A stretch of 64,000 nucleotides of DNA, from positions 62,001-126,000 of the forward strand of contig JANQSN010000058.1 of NCBI GenBank assembly GCA_028284045.1, in the 5' to 3' direction. The position numbers and the translations under genes were made by a program. The notes beneath the pieces were generated by a model. The model saw nothing but the letters and a program-made list of their open reading frames with translations. It searched no databases and was not told where the DNA came from. Shown here piece after piece: positions 45,868 to 54,703 of this stretch; the first letter of the stretch is position 1; the number at the start of each line of letters is the position of its first letter. The DNA is from Alphaproteobacteria bacterium. GTDB taxonomy: Bacteria > Pseudomonadota > Alphaproteobacteria > DSM-16000 > Inquilinaceae.

Positions 45868-45909
45868 TAGAGCATCTTATCTGCGTCCATTCGGACGCAG
45901 GATGCTCTA
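45868..45909. repeat. Palindromic element, unit 2 of a twin (inverted relative to unit 1)
   Basis: The order is TAGAGCATC, a TTAT bulge, CTGCGTCC, a 4-base loop, GGACGCAG, then GATGCTCTA. It has the same build as unit 1, but the 4-base bulge is on the opposite arm and is its complement, so it is the same repeat type in reverse. Its right end supplies the TAG stop of the broken gene on the - strand. Confidence 0.8.
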
Positions 45910-46138
45910 GCGCAACTCCCGCGCCGCCTGCTCGAACCAGCCGATGACCCGCGCAAGATGGGCCTCGCCCCAGGTCGCGGTGAGTTTCTGCGTTCCCTGG
46001 TCGGCCGGGTCGCGAAGCGCCGCGAGACGGTCTTCGACATAGGCCAGCGTGAGCGGCCGGCGTGAGCGGGATACGACAAAGCACGGTGATGCAGTGCTTC
46101 CAGTCGTCGTAGGTCCTCAAAGGCAGCACGGCGGTCAC
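45907..46138 (-). pseudogene. Small gene broken by a 13-bp tandem duplication
   Basis: One frame gives a sensible start (about TAVLPLRTYDDWKHCITV) and a second gives a sensible end (LTLAYVEDRLAALRD, then TWGEAHLARVIGWFEQAAREL and stop at 45907). They meet at a tandem duplication: 46044-46056 and 46057-46069 differ at one base. Deleting one copy restores a single frame of about 72 residues. The family is not certain. A sequencing error is the alternative. The upstream frame stays open beyond 46138, so the original gene may have been longer. Confidence 0.65.
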
Positions 46139-46303
46139 CCTGCCACCGCTCTTGCAGACGGCCTCTTGATGAGGACGAGGGTCGGGCCCAGTTCGTGTCG
46201 GTGCCGTCCCCTCGATCGCACGCCGCAGAGCGCGGAACTCGGCAAGGTCGGCTGGACCGACAAGGGCCCTATGACCCCTTCCATTCTTGCGCCTTGAGTT
46301 CGT

Positions 46304-46317
46304 AACGTTATAACGTT
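46304..46317. promoter_or_regulatory. Zur-like palindrome upstream of folE
   Basis: AACGTTATAACGTT is a perfect 14-base palindrome with the GTTATAAC core of Zur operators. It lies 70 bases before the folE start. The operon it precedes (folE, COG0523 GTPase, DUF1826) is a classic set of zinc-starvation genes, so sequence and context agree. Confidence 0.75.
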
Positions 46318-46386
46318 GCGATCACTGACCACAAGAGCCGATTGCCCCCTGCTCGCCGGGGGATTGGCCGCGGGAACGGGTTTGAA

Positions 46387-47040
46387 ATGGACGCAGCAGT
46401 TGTCGATGGCCGGCCCACGCAAGCGGCTTCCACCAACGCCAGAGGGCGCCGGCGGCCCAGCCGGGCAGAGGCGGAAGCAGCGGTTCGGACGCTGATCGAA
46501 TGGGCGGGCGAGGACCCCGACCGCGAAGGCTTGGCACGCACGCCTGAGCGTGTGGTGCGGGCCTATGAGGAGTTCTTCGCCGGATACGACGAAGATCCGG
46601 TCGCGCTGCTTGAGAGGACATTCGAGGAGACGGCCGCCTACGACGAGATGATCGTCCTGCGCGACATCCGCCTCGAATCCCATTGCGAGCACCACATCGT
46701 GCCCATCCTGGGAAAGGCGCATGTCGGCTACCTGCCAGCGGGCCGCGTCGTCGGGATTTCCAAGCTCGCGCGCCTTGTCGACGTTTTCGCCAAGCGGATG
46801 CAGATCCAAGAGGCGCTGACGGCGCAGATCGCGGACACCATCCAGGAGATTCTCAAGCCGCGCGGTGTCGCCGTCGTCATCGAAGCGGCGCACCAGTGCA
46901 TGACCACGCGCGGCATCCGCAAGCCGGGAGTCAGCATGATGACCAGCCGCATGCTCGGCTCGTTCCGCGACGATCCGGCGACCCGCCGGGAGTTTCTCGC
47001 GATGATCGAAAGCCCGAGGAGCGTATCGTATGGGGGCTGA
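46387..47040 (+). CDS. folE: GTP cyclohydrolase I (FolE)
   Basis: FolE converts GTP to dihydroneopterin triphosphate, the first step to folate and related pterins. I chose the ATG at 46387, giving 217 residues. The zinc ligands are C100 and H103 (in SHCEHH) and C171 (in AHQCMTTRG). In Zur-controlled operons such copies are backups or zinc-priority targets. Here it sits behind a Zur-like site and ahead of a COG0523 GTPase, which favours a second, stress-related folE copy. That cannot be confirmed from one window. Confidence 0.94.
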   Translation: MDAAVVDGRPTQAASTNARGRRRPSRAEAEAAVRTLIEWAGEDPDREGLARTPERVVRAYEEFFAGYDEDPVALLERTFEETAAYDEMIVLRDIRLESHCEHHIVPILGKAHVGYLPAGRVVGISKLARLVDVFAKRMQIQEALTAQIADTIQEILKPRGVAVVIEAAHQCMTTRGIRKPGVSMMTSRMLGSFRDDPATRREFLAMIESPRSVSYGG

Positions 47041-47176
47041 GCGCACCGACCCGACGACATCGGCACGCTGTGCAGCCCGCATCTCGGTTGCGCGAGTCGA
47101 AGAAGGACCGGCGCTGGCCCCTGGGTTCGATGCCACCGGACCGATTCCCGTCATCCATGAAGGTCGCTACGCATGA
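47030..47176 (+). CDS. Coupled 48-residue ORF resembling the N-terminus of HisI
   Basis: This ORF fills the gap between folE and the COG0523 gene. Its ATG overlaps the folE stop by 11 bases and its stop shares ATGA with the next start, so it looks translated. Its C-terminal half, with [18 protein letters not shown], resembles the opening of phosphoribosyl-AMP cyclohydrolase (HisI), a zinc enzyme that is duplicated in some Zur regulons. The rest of that enzyme is absent, so it may be a deletion remnant kept as a coupling leader. The HisI link is from memory of the family and is tentative. Confidence 0.45.
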   Translation: MGAERTDPTTSARCAARISVARVEEGPALAPGFDATGPIPVIHEGRYA

Positions 47177-48402
47177 GTGACGCTCTCTCGCACCGCAAGC
47201 TTCCGGTTACGGTCCTGTCCGGGTTCCTCGGCGCCGGCAAGACGACCTTGATGAACCACATCCTCAACAACCGCGAAGGCAAGCGCGTCGCGGTCATCGT
47301 CAACGATATGAGCGAGGTGAACATCGACGCCGATCTCATCCGCGACGGTGGCGCCGATCTGAGCCGGACCGAAGAGACGCTCGTCGAGATGAGCAATGGC
47401 TGCATCTGCTGCACGTTGCGCGATGACCTTCTGAAGGAAGTGCGTCGGCTCGCCCATGATGGCCGGTTCGACTACCTGCTCATCGAATCGACCGGCATCT
47501 CCGAGCCGCTACCGGTGGCGGCCACCTTCAGTTTCCGCACGGAGGAGGGGGAGAGCCTGGAGGACGTCTCGCGCCTCGATACGATGGTGACCGTCGTCGA
47601 TGCCGCGAACCTTCTGGGCGACTACGCGTCGACCGATTTCCTCAAGGACCGGGGCGAGGCGCTGGGCGAGCAGGATGATCGAACGCTGGTCAACCTGCTG
47701 GTCGATCAGATCGAGTTCGCCGACGTCGTCATCCTGAACAAGATCGATGCCGCGTCGTCGGAGCAGCGCGATGCCGCGCGCAAGATCATTCGATCGCTCA
47801 ATCCCGACGCGGAGCTGATCGAAACCAGCATGTCGCGCGTATCGCTGGACGAGGTGCTGAACACCGGCCGGTTCGATCACGACAAGGCCCAGGAGCATCC
47901 GCTGTGGTTCAAGGAGCTTTACGGCTTCGCGGACCACAAGCCGGAGACGGAAGAGTATGGGGTGCGCAGCTTCGTCTATCGCGCGCGCCGGCCGTTCCAT
48001 CCGGAGAAGTTTCACGCCTTCATCAAGGCGTCCTGGCCGGGTGTCATCCGTGCCAAGGGTCATTTCTGGCTGGCGACCCGCCCGGAATGGGTCGGTGAGT
48101 TGAGCCAGGCCGGTGCGATCGTGCGCCATGAGGCCATGGGCTTCTGGTGGGCGAACGTGCCGAAAGAACGGTGGCCGGACCACCCGGAATGGCGCCAACA
48201 CATCGCCAATGCCTGGGATGCCGTCTACGGAGACCGCCGCCAGGAGATCGTCTTCATCGGCACCGATATGGATGAGGCCGATATCCGACGCCGGCTCGAT
48301 GCCTGCCTGGTCGGCGATGCCGACGCCACAGCCATGCAACCGGCGGCCTGGAGCAAGCTGAAGGATCCGTTCCCAGTCTGGAAGAGGGCCGAACGGTCAT
48401 GA
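47173..48402 (+). CDS. zigA: COG0523 (CobW/ZigA-like) GTPase, probable zinc metallochaperone
   Basis: This family loads metals, usually zinc, into client proteins when the metal is scarce. The 409 residues have Walker A GFLGAGKT at 17-24 and the diagnostic CxCC motif (C77, C79, C80, in [10 protein letters not shown]). A C-terminal CobW domain follows. The Zur-like site, folE and the DUF1826 gene all point to zinc. FolE itself may be its client, as reported for ZigA/ZNG1-type proteins in general; here that is inference. Confidence 0.93.
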   Translation: MSDALSHRKLPVTVLSGFLGAGKTTLMNHILNNREGKRVAVIVNDMSEVNIDADLIRDGGADLSRTEETLVEMSNGCICCTLRDDLLKEVRRLAHDGRFDYLLIESTGISEPLPVAATFSFRTEEGESLEDVSRLDTMVTVVDAANLLGDYASTDFLKDRGEALGEQDDRTLVNLLVDQIEFADVVILNKIDAASSEQRDAARKIIRSLNPDAELIETSMSRVSLDEVLNTGRFDHDKAQEHPLWFKELYGFADHKPETEEYGVRSFVYRARRPFHPEKFHAFIKASWPGVIRAKGHFWLATRPEWVGELSQAGAIVRHEAMGFWWANVPKERWPDHPEWRQHIANAWDAVYGDRRQEIVFIGTDMDEADIRRRLDACLVGDADATAMQPAAWSKLKDPFPVWKRAERS

Positions 48403-49094
48403 CCGGTCAAGTGGTATCGCTGGACGGCAAGGGAGTTGGCACCACGGCCACGTTGGGCTCGGGCATCGAGACGTGCGACACGGCGGACGACCTCACCGCC
48501 ATCAACCGGCCCGGCACGGAGCTTGTGATCTGGCGGCGCAGGCTTCCGTTGTGCCTGCAAAACTGGCTCGACCACATGGACCCTTCGTGCCTGCCCGATC
48601 TCCGGGTTCTGGTCCGGCCCGGCGACCTTCGACGCGCGCTGCCGCCGCATCTGGACGACTGCGGTGTGCCGCCGGGGGATATGCGCGACTTGCTGATCGG
48701 CGATGTCGACGATCTCGTTTCGGTCTTCTCCAGGATCATCCAGACCGATCTCGTCGACGTGAGGCTGGAGCGCGTCAGCAACGATGCCTGCTGGCGGTTC
48801 CACCGCGACTTCGTTGAGGCGCGCCTGCTGACCACCTATCGGGGTCCGGCGACCGAGTGGGTCCAACCGATCCACGCGGAGCGGGCGTTGCGCGACCAGA
48901 AGATGTTCGACGGGCCGGTCGAGCATCTCGGCATCCATGACGTGGCGATCTTCAAGGGGAACTGTGCCGCGTCGGGCAGCGGGATCGTGCACCGCTCGCC
49001 GCCCATCATGGACACCGGCGGCACGCGATTGCTGCTCTGCCTCAACAAACGGTCGGCCGCGTCGCCTGAAGCGTGGTCTCCGGAAAAGCACTGA
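48399..49094 (+). CDS. DUF1826 protein
   Basis: This 231-residue protein is typical of DUF1826, with the segment [19 protein letters not shown] and several conserved Cys/His (for example HRDF and [12 protein letters not shown]). The family is often found with COG0523 GTPases in Zur regulons and probably takes part in zinc homeostasis. Its ATG overlaps the zigA stop by four bases. Its biochemical role is not known. Confidence 0.88.
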   Translation: MTGQVVSLDGKGVGTTATLGSGIETCDTADDLTAINRPGTELVIWRRRLPLCLQNWLDHMDPSCLPDLRVLVRPGDLRRALPPHLDDCGVPPGDMRDLLIGDVDDLVSVFSRIIQTDLVDVRLERVSNDACWRFHRDFVEARLLTTYRGPATEWVQPIHAERALRDQKMFDGPVEHLGIHDVAIFKGNCAASGSGIVHRSPPIMDTGGTRLLLCLNKRSAASPEAWSPEKH

Positions 49095-49220
49095 GCCGCA
49101 TCCGGGAACACGCGGCCCTTCGCGGGAATGGCGTTCAGGGCCAAATCCGGTTTCTGCGGCAGCCTGCGAGCGCATTTTCGAGCCGGGCGGATTCACCCGG
49201 CCTGAAGGCGGCGCCGGCGG

Positions 49221-49781
49221 CTATGTCGCAGCCGACCGTTTGCGCATGATCGGGCGGGTCGGCGACCGTCTGGCGACCTCCACGAATCCCGCGGCGCGGA
49301 ATGTCCCGACAAACCCCGTCCAGGCGTAGACGGGCGGGTACTTGGCCTTGGGGGTGTCTATCGGATAGCCCTCGACGACGGACGCCCCCCGGTCAAACGC
49401 CCACTGCGTTGCCGCATCGAGCAGCATCACCGACAGGCCGTCGCGGCGAAACCGCTTGTCGATCAGGAAGCAGGACACACTCCAGACGGCTTCGTCATCG
49501 ACGGGCTTCAAGACGCGCGACGACGCAAGCCGCGGAAAGGCGGACCGGCGGTCGATCTGCACCCAACCGACCGCTTTGTCGTTGTTGAGAGCGACAAGCC
49601 CCGGACCATGACCATCGTCGAAGAGCTGCTTCATGGCGCGGCGATTGCCATCGCCTATGCCGGCATCCATCGCCGTCTTGGAAAGCCGCCACAGCATGCA
49701 CCAGCAACCGCCGCAGCCGCCTTTCTCCCCCATCACGGTCTCGAAGTCGTCCCAAGTCGCGGGGCGTATGTCGAAGCTCAT
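49221..49781 (-). CDS. GNAT-family acetyltransferase
   Basis: This 186-residue protein has the GNAT fold (VGWVQIDRRSAF, then FLIDKRFRRDGLSVMLLDAA with the acetyl-CoA-binding R/Q-x-x-G-type loop). I chose the ATG at 49781. An N-terminal cysteine cluster GGCGGCWC (C23, C26, C28) is a recurring feature of one branch of these proteins. The substrate is unknown. It is convergent with the Zur operon and divergent from the large FAD/GcvT-type gene. Confidence 0.85.
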   Translation of the reverse strand: MSFDIRPATWDDFETVMGEKGGCGGCWCMLWRLSKTAMDAGIGDGNRRAMKQLFDDGHGPGLVALNNDKAVGWVQIDRRSAFPRLASSRVLKPVDDEAVWSVSCFLIDKRFRRDGLSVMLLDAATQWAFDRGASVVEGYPIDTPKAKYPPVYAWTGFVGTFRAAGFVEVARRSPTRPIMRKRSAAT

Positions 49782-49924
49782 CGAGACTCCTTTGAGCATT
49801 GGGTCGGTCATCGCCAAGAGGTGGCCGTGTGCCGCATCGACCCCGTTCGGCGCGCCGCCCCGACGCAACTGGACCGATCATCGCCGCGGATGGGTGCGAC
49901 GGGGGCGTCCTTCGTGTAGAGACT

Positions 49925-49963
49925 CCGCCGTCTAGGGCCGCCGTCTAGGACCGCCGTCCAGGG
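49925..49963. repeat. Three tandem 13-bp repeats
   Basis: The unit CCGCCGTCTAGGG occurs three times in a row with one or two changes per copy. It lies in the divergent spacer 31 bases before the FAD/GcvT-type gene. It may be slippage-prone or an operator array. Confidence 0.75.
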
Positions 49964-49993
49964 CCGGCGCCCCCGTGCGCGAAAGAGGATGAC

Positions 49994-52555
49994 ATGGCAG
50001 CGTTTCCGGAGACAGCGAAGGTCGTCATCGTCGGTTTGGGCGGGATCGTCGGATCCTCTGTCGCCCATCATCTGATCGAGCGCGGCTGGGACGACATCGT
50101 CGGCATCGACGCCTCGGCGATCCCGACGGATGTCGGCTCGACCTCGCATGCGTCGGACTTCTGCTACGGCACGGCCCACGACTTCCTGTCCTGCTGGACC
50201 ACCCGCTATTCCATCGCCTTCTACGAGCGGATGGGGCGCTACGCCAAGGTCGGCGGGCTGGAGGTCGCGCGGGTCGGCGACGATGCCCGGATGGACGAGA
50301 TCAAGCGCAAGGTGGCGTCCGGCAAGGCCTTCGGCACCGGCGTGCGGCTGGTGGGCCCGGCGGAGATCAAGGAGAAGTTCCCGCTGATCGACGAGAGCCT
50401 GGTGCAGGGCGGGATGTGGGATCCCCATGCCGGGCTGGTGGTGCCGCGCTCCCAGGTCGTGTGCGGCGAGTTGGTGGACGCCGCCGTCGCCACGGGCAAG
50501 CTGGCGGCCTTCGCCAACACGCCCGCCACCGGCCTGATCGTCGAGGATGGCCGCATTCGCGGGGTTGAAACCCCGCGCGGCGCCATCCGCGCCGACCGCG
50601 TCGTCGTCTGCGCCGGGCTCTGGGGCCGCCTGCTGGCGGAGATGGTAGGTGAAGACCTGCCCGTCATGCCGGTCGACCACCCGCTCTTGTGGTTCGGCCC
50701 CTACGAGGAATTCGCCGGCACCGGCAAGGAGATCGGCTGGCCCCTGCTGCGCGACCAGGGCAACTCCGCCTATATGCGCGACACCGGTGACCCGAAGACC
50801 ACCGAAGGCGGCATGATCGAATGGGGCTACTACGAGGAGAGTGCGCCGCGCCTCGTCCACCCGCGCGACATCCTTGGTAAGGGCGAGGCCCGCCTGTCGC
50901 CTTCCCAGCGCGACCTGGAGATCGAGCAGGTCATGGAACCGTTGCAGCGCGCCATGGAACTGACCCCGATCCTGGAAGAGCTGGGATACGAGGAAAAGCG
51001 CTCCTTCAACGGCCTGCTGCAGGTCACGACGGACGGCGGTCCGTCGATCGGCGAGAGCCAGAGGGTCCGCGGCCTCTGGTACGCCGTGGCGATCTGGATC
51101 AAGGACGGCCCCGGCATGGCCAAGCTGCTGGTCGACTGGATGACCGACGGCCGCACCGAGATCGACCACCACGCCATCGACTACGCGCGCTTCTACCCGT
51201 TCCAGACCGACGCGGCGTTCATCCAAGCCCGCTGCACCGAAACGGCCATGAAGATCTACAACCCGGCCGTCCATCCGCGCGAGCCCTTCGCCGGCGGCCG
51301 GGACGTGCGGCGTAGCCCGTTCTATGAGCGGGAGGTGGCGCTGGGCGGCCATTTCATGGAGCTGGGCGGGTGGGAGCGGGCGCATGGCTACGCCAGCAAC
51401 GAGCCTCTGCTGGAGACCTACGGCAATCAGGTGCCGGTGCGGGAGAACGAGTGGGACAACCGGCATTTCTGGCGGGTGTCGAATGCCGAGCATCTGGCGA
51501 TGAGCGCCGATGTCGGCATGATCAACCTCTCCCACTTCGCCATCTACGACGTCACCGGCCCCGACCATGTCGCGTTCATGGAGTATTTGTGCGTCGCCCG
51601 GGTCGGCGGCGACAATCAGGTCGGCAAGGGCATCTATACCCATTTCCTGGATGAGCACGGGATGGTGCGGGCGGATTTCACGGTGTTTCGCCTGGCCGAC
51701 CGTATCCGCTTCATCGACGGGGCCGATGCCGGCAACCGCGACTTCACCTACATGAAGCGCATGGCGGCTGATCTCGGCTATGACGTGGCGGTCACCGACC
51801 GGTCGACGGAACTGGTCACCATCGGGGTGTGGGGGCCGAACGCGCGGGCCAGCCTGCAGAAGGTGGTGGAGGACCCCGCCGCCCTCGACCGCGACGCCTT
51901 CCCCTTCGCCTCGCTGAAGCCGGTGCGCATCGCCGCGCAGGAGGTGCTGGCCTTCCGCATCTCCTATGTCGGGGAGCAGGGGTTCGAGCTGCACATGGCC
52001 TACGGCGATGCCTTGCCCGTATGGGACGCGATCCGGGCGCAAGGCGTCATGCCGTTCGGCGTGGAGACCTATGCCAATTCCCGGCGGATGGAAAAGAGCC
52101 TGCGCCTGCAGAACGCCGACCTGTTGACCGAGTACAACCTGCTGGAGGCCGACCTTGCCCGCCCCAAGGTCAAGGACGCCGATTTCGTCGGCAAGGCGGC
52201 CTACCTCGCCCACCGGGCCCGGCCGCATCAGCCGGCGACGCTGTGCACCCTGGTGATCACCGACAACCGGGACGCCAGCGGCACCTTGCGCTACCCCGTC
52301 GGCACGCTGCCGGTCCTGGATGCAGAGACCGGCGAGACCTTGGTGGATGGCGAAGGCCGCCTGTCCTACACCACGTCGATCGCCTACGGTCCGACCATCG
52401 GTCGCAACATCGCGCTCGCCTACCTGCCCCATCAGCACGCGGTGACCGGCAAGACGTTCCGGGTGGAGTATTTCGGCGAAACCTATCCCGTGGAGGTCGC
52501 CGGCGTCGGCTACGCGCCGCTCTACGACCCGGAGAACCTGAAGCCGCGGTCGTGA
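49994..52555 (+). CDS. FAD-dependent oxidoreductase fused to a GcvT-like aminomethyltransferase
   Basis: This 853-residue protein joins a DAO-type FAD oxidase (FAD motif GLGGIVGSSVAHH at about 14-26) to a C-terminal glycine-cleavage T-protein-like domain (from about 440). That layout is shared by dimethylglycine and sarcosine dehydrogenases and by related demethylases, in which the released one-carbon unit goes to tetrahydrofolate. Which methylated amine it uses cannot be read from the sequence. No neighbouring folate or glycine genes help. The start ATG 49994 follows GAAAGAGG. Confidence 0.88.
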   Translation: MAAFPETAKVVIVGLGGIVGSSVAHHLIERGWDDIVGIDASAIPTDVGSTSHASDFCYGTAHDFLSCWTTRYSIAFYERMGRYAKVGGLEVARVGDDARMDEIKRKVASGKAFGTGVRLVGPAEIKEKFPLIDESLVQGGMWDPHAGLVVPRSQVVCGELVDAAVATGKLAAFANTPATGLIVEDGRIRGVETPRGAIRADRVVVCAGLWGRLLAEMVGEDLPVMPVDHPLLWFGPYEEFAGTGKEIGWPLLRDQGNSAYMRDTGDPKTTEGGMIEWGYYEESAPRLVHPRDILGKGEARLSPSQRDLEIEQVMEPLQRAMELTPILEELGYEEKRSFNGLLQVTTDGGPSIGESQRVRGLWYAVAIWIKDGPGMAKLLVDWMTDGRTEIDHHAIDYARFYPFQTDAAFIQARCTETAMKIYNPAVHPREPFAGGRDVRRSPFYEREVALGGHFMELGGWERAHGYASNEPLLETYGNQVPVRENEWDNRHFWRVSNAEHLAMSADVGMINLSHFAIYDVTGPDHVAFMEYLCVARVGGDNQVGKGIYTHFLDEHGMVRADFTVFRLADRIRFIDGADAGNRDFTYMKRMAADLGYDVAVTDRSTELVTIGVWGPNARASLQKVVEDPAALDRDAFPFASLKPVRIAAQEVLAFRISYVGEQGFELHMAYGDALPVWDAIRAQGVMPFGVETYANSRRMEKSLRLQNADLLTEYNLLEADLARPKVKDADFVGKAAYLAHRARPHQPATLCTLVITDNRDASGTLRYPVGTLPVLDAETGETLVDGEGRLSYTTSIAYGPTIGRNIALAYLPHQHAVTGKTFRVEYFGETYPVEVAGVGYAPLYDPENLKPRS

Positions 52556-52601
52556 GGGGCGTTTCGAGGGGTGGGGTCGGGTCTGACGAACACGTTCCCA
52601 A

Positions 52602-52672
52602 CGTCATCCCCGCGCAAGCGGGGATCTCCAACCGATTGAAACGGCGAGATTCCCGTTTGCGTGGGAACGACG
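52602..52672. repeat. 71-bp dispersed repeat, copy 2
   Basis: This has the same two-hairpin build as 31557-31627 in the opposite orientation, with about 62 of 71 matching positions. The central CAACCGATTGAAAC is identical. CCAACGTC/GACGTTGG extends the outer dyad by three bases on each side. The outer arms seen at 31521-31656 are absent here. Confidence 0.85.
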
Positions 52673-52705
52673 TTGGGGGAGACTCTGGTGTCTCTCAAGA
52701 ACCGG

Positions 52706-53203
52706 CTAAATCGGCTGCTGGGTGAAGAACTCGCGGAAATAGACGTCGGTGACCTTGTCGAAGCCGACGGCACTGGTGACGATGCGCAGCAGTTCCGCAC
52801 GCAGCCGGTCCAGTCCGTGGGCGCCCTGGATCTCCGACGGCGACAGGCGGGTCAGCATCTGCCAGATCGCGTCGTTGATGACCGGCTGCTGCTGCTCCAA
52901 GAGCAGGGCCGTCGCCGGCTCGTCGAGGTCCAGCGTCAGCCCCAGCATGAGGCGCATCGGCAGCCGGCCGTTCTCGGGCGCCAGCATCACGTAGAGGGTC
53001 GGCATCTCGTAGCGCAGCGCGTCGGGACCGGGCTCGCCGGTCGGTGCCGCGCTGGCGCCGCCACCGCCGCCCCCGCCGCCGGCCAGCGCGGGTGCCATGG
53101 GCGCGGTCGCCAGGACCAGCAGCGTCGCGATCCCGGCGAGCCAGGCCGCCGACCGGCCGGCGATGCGGCGCGGCGACGAGCAAGCGAGCACCGATAGGAC
53201 CAT
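52706..53203 (-). CDS. FliL-like exported protein
   Basis: This 165-residue protein has an N-terminal signal-like segment (about 1-41, ending ALA), a Gly-rich stretch, and a C-terminal region that looks like FliL (RLMLGLTLDL, INDAIWQMLTRLS, LRAELLRIV, VYFREFFTQ). FliL stabilises the flagellar motor. No other flagellar gene is nearby, so this may be a FliL-like relative rather than the flagellar gene itself. A longer start upstream is possible. Confidence 0.75.
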   Translation of the reverse strand: MVLSVLACSSPRRIAGRSAAWLAGIATLLVLATAPMAPALAGGGGGGGGASAAPTGEPGPDALRYEMPTLYVMLAPENGRLPMRLMLGLTLDLDEPATALLLEQQQPVINDAIWQMLTRLSPSEIQGAHGLDRLRAELLRIVTSAVGFDKVTDVYFREFFTQQPI

Positions 53204-53385
53204 GAAGAACCTCCGGACCCGGCACCGCGGGCCATCGCCGACCCCGGGGCCAGCGGTGAAAGGTGTGAGAGAAATGCGTTGTTAAGGAAATCCTATCGGG
53301 TCAAAGCATATCATTCCGTTAACGGCTGGGTCTGCACGGTAGAAAGATCCGGTAACGGCTCAACAATTGATGAGGTGATGGCGGG

Positions 53386-53943
53386 ATGATCGGGCGACGG
53401 CGACCCCATCGGCACGGTTCGGCCCGGGTCACGGCGCGGTGGTGCGTCTTGGCGACCACAGCCGCCGTCACCGCTGGTGCGATGGGACCCGGCGCCGCCG
53501 GTGCTGAGCCTGCCGGCCCGCTCGACTCGCTGTTCGTCGATCCGATGGCCCGTGTCGTGCCCAACCCGCTGGCGCCGAGTGAGGAGCCGCCGCGTCCGGC
53601 GACGGAAGACTGTCAGGCGCGGATGCTGCTGGACTGTTTCGTCTCCGGTACGGTGCAGACGCTATCGCGCGAGGCTGAGGGCGCGCCTGCTTCCGACGCG
53701 GCGGCGGAACCGCCGGTCCGCGACCGGACCCCCGTCGCGCCGCGCGCGCCGGCCGCGCCTGAGGTGGCGGCGCCGGAGCCGCCGGCCGCCCCGGCCGAGC
53801 CGCCGACACCCCCGGGTCCACCACCGGAGATCGCCGAGTTGCGCGCGGCGATCGAGCGCGCCGGGCTGGAAGGCACCGTCACCATCGATGACGACGGTAC
53901 GGCGGGCGTGCTGACCATCGTCCCGCCCGCCGCGTCGGAATAG
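53386..53943 (+). CDS. Exported Pro/Ala-rich protein of unknown function
   Basis: This 185-residue protein begins with a basic segment and a hydrophobic stretch ending AAGAEPAG, a likely signal peptide. A two-cysteine loop (CQARMLLDC) lies near residue 77. Residues about 110-145 are Pro/Ala-rich. A short folded tail follows (VTIDDDGTAGVLTIV). I recognise no family. It is divergent from the FliL-like gene. Confidence 0.65.
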   Translation: MIGRRRPHRHGSARVTARWCVLATTAAVTAGAMGPGAAGAEPAGPLDSLFVDPMARVVPNPLAPSEEPPRPATEDCQARMLLDCFVSGTVQTLSREAEGAPASDAAAEPPVRDRTPVAPRAPAAPEVAAPEPPAAPAEPPTPPGPPPEIAELRAAIERAGLEGTVTIDDDGTAGVLTIVPPAASE

Positions 53944-53975
53944 CGCGGCGGCGGGGGCGCCGCTCCACCGTTGTC

Positions 53976-54647
53976 TCAGACCAGATGGAGCTGGAAGAAC
54001 GCCTGGGTGCGCTCCGCGGCGATGCGGGCGCTGTCGGGGGCGTAGTCCGCCCGCTCGGTGCAGTTGAAGCCGTGCCCGGCCGGGTAGGTATGAATGTCGG
54101 CCTGCGGCTGGGCGGCACGGATGGCCGCCACCGCGTCCGGCGGGATGATCGGGTCGGCGTCGCCGAAATGCATCTGAACCGGGCAGCAAGCCGCCTCGTC
54201 CTTGAAGTCGATGATCTGCCCGCCGTAGTAGCATACCGCACAGGCCGGCTTGCGCCGGGTCGCCGCCAGGAAGGCCACCGACCCGCCCCAGCAGAAGCCG
54301 ACGACGCCGACCCTGCCATGGGCCGCCGCCGCCTCCATGGTCGCGGCGATGTCGAACACCGCCCCGTCCCAGCCGATCTCCATCCTCAGCGCGCGGCCGC
54401 GGGCCAGGCCGTCCTCGTCATAGCCCAGCTCCACGCCGCTCTCGACCCGGTCGAACAGCGCCGGGGCCAGCGCCGCGTAGCCCTGCTCGGCGAACCGCGT
54501 GGCGAGGGATCGGATGTGGTGGTTGACCCCGAAGACCTCCTGAACCACCACCAGCGCGGCCACCGGCCGGGGGCCGGGCAGGGCGCGGAACACGTCGAAG
54601 CGGTGGCCGTCCTCGGCGGTCAGGGTCACGGTGGAGGTGCTGATCAT
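53976..54647 (-). CDS. Dienelactone hydrolase family protein
   Basis: This 223-residue alpha/beta hydrolase has the nucleophile in GFCWGG (a cysteine, as in dienelactone hydrolase), the acid in HFGDADPI, and the histidine in AGHGFN. I chose the ATG at 54647; the longer frame upstream overlaps the ychF gene. Its substrate is likely a lactone or ester, which cannot be fixed. It is 56 bases after ychF on the same strand. Confidence 0.9.
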   Translation of the reverse strand: MISTSTVTLTAEDGHRFDVFRALPGPRPVAALVVVQEVFGVNHHIRSLATRFAEQGYAALAPALFDRVESGVELGYDEDGLARGRALRMEIGWDGAVFDIAATMEAAAAHGRVGVVGFCWGGSVAFLAATRRKPACAVCYYGGQIIDFKDEAACCPVQMHFGDADPIIPPDAVAAIRAAQPQADIHTYPAGHGFNCTERADYAPDSARIAAERTQAFFQLHLV

Positions 54648-54703
54648 GGGCGGAGCGTCTCCTCGGCGCCGATCCTCGCCGGCCGGTGCCGGCCCGTCAG
54701 AAG

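Noticed and set aside
49808-52438. 876-codon antisense ORF opposite the FAD/GcvT-type gene
   Set aside because: His/Asp/Gly-rich shadow frame; the + strand frame has clear FAD and GcvT features.
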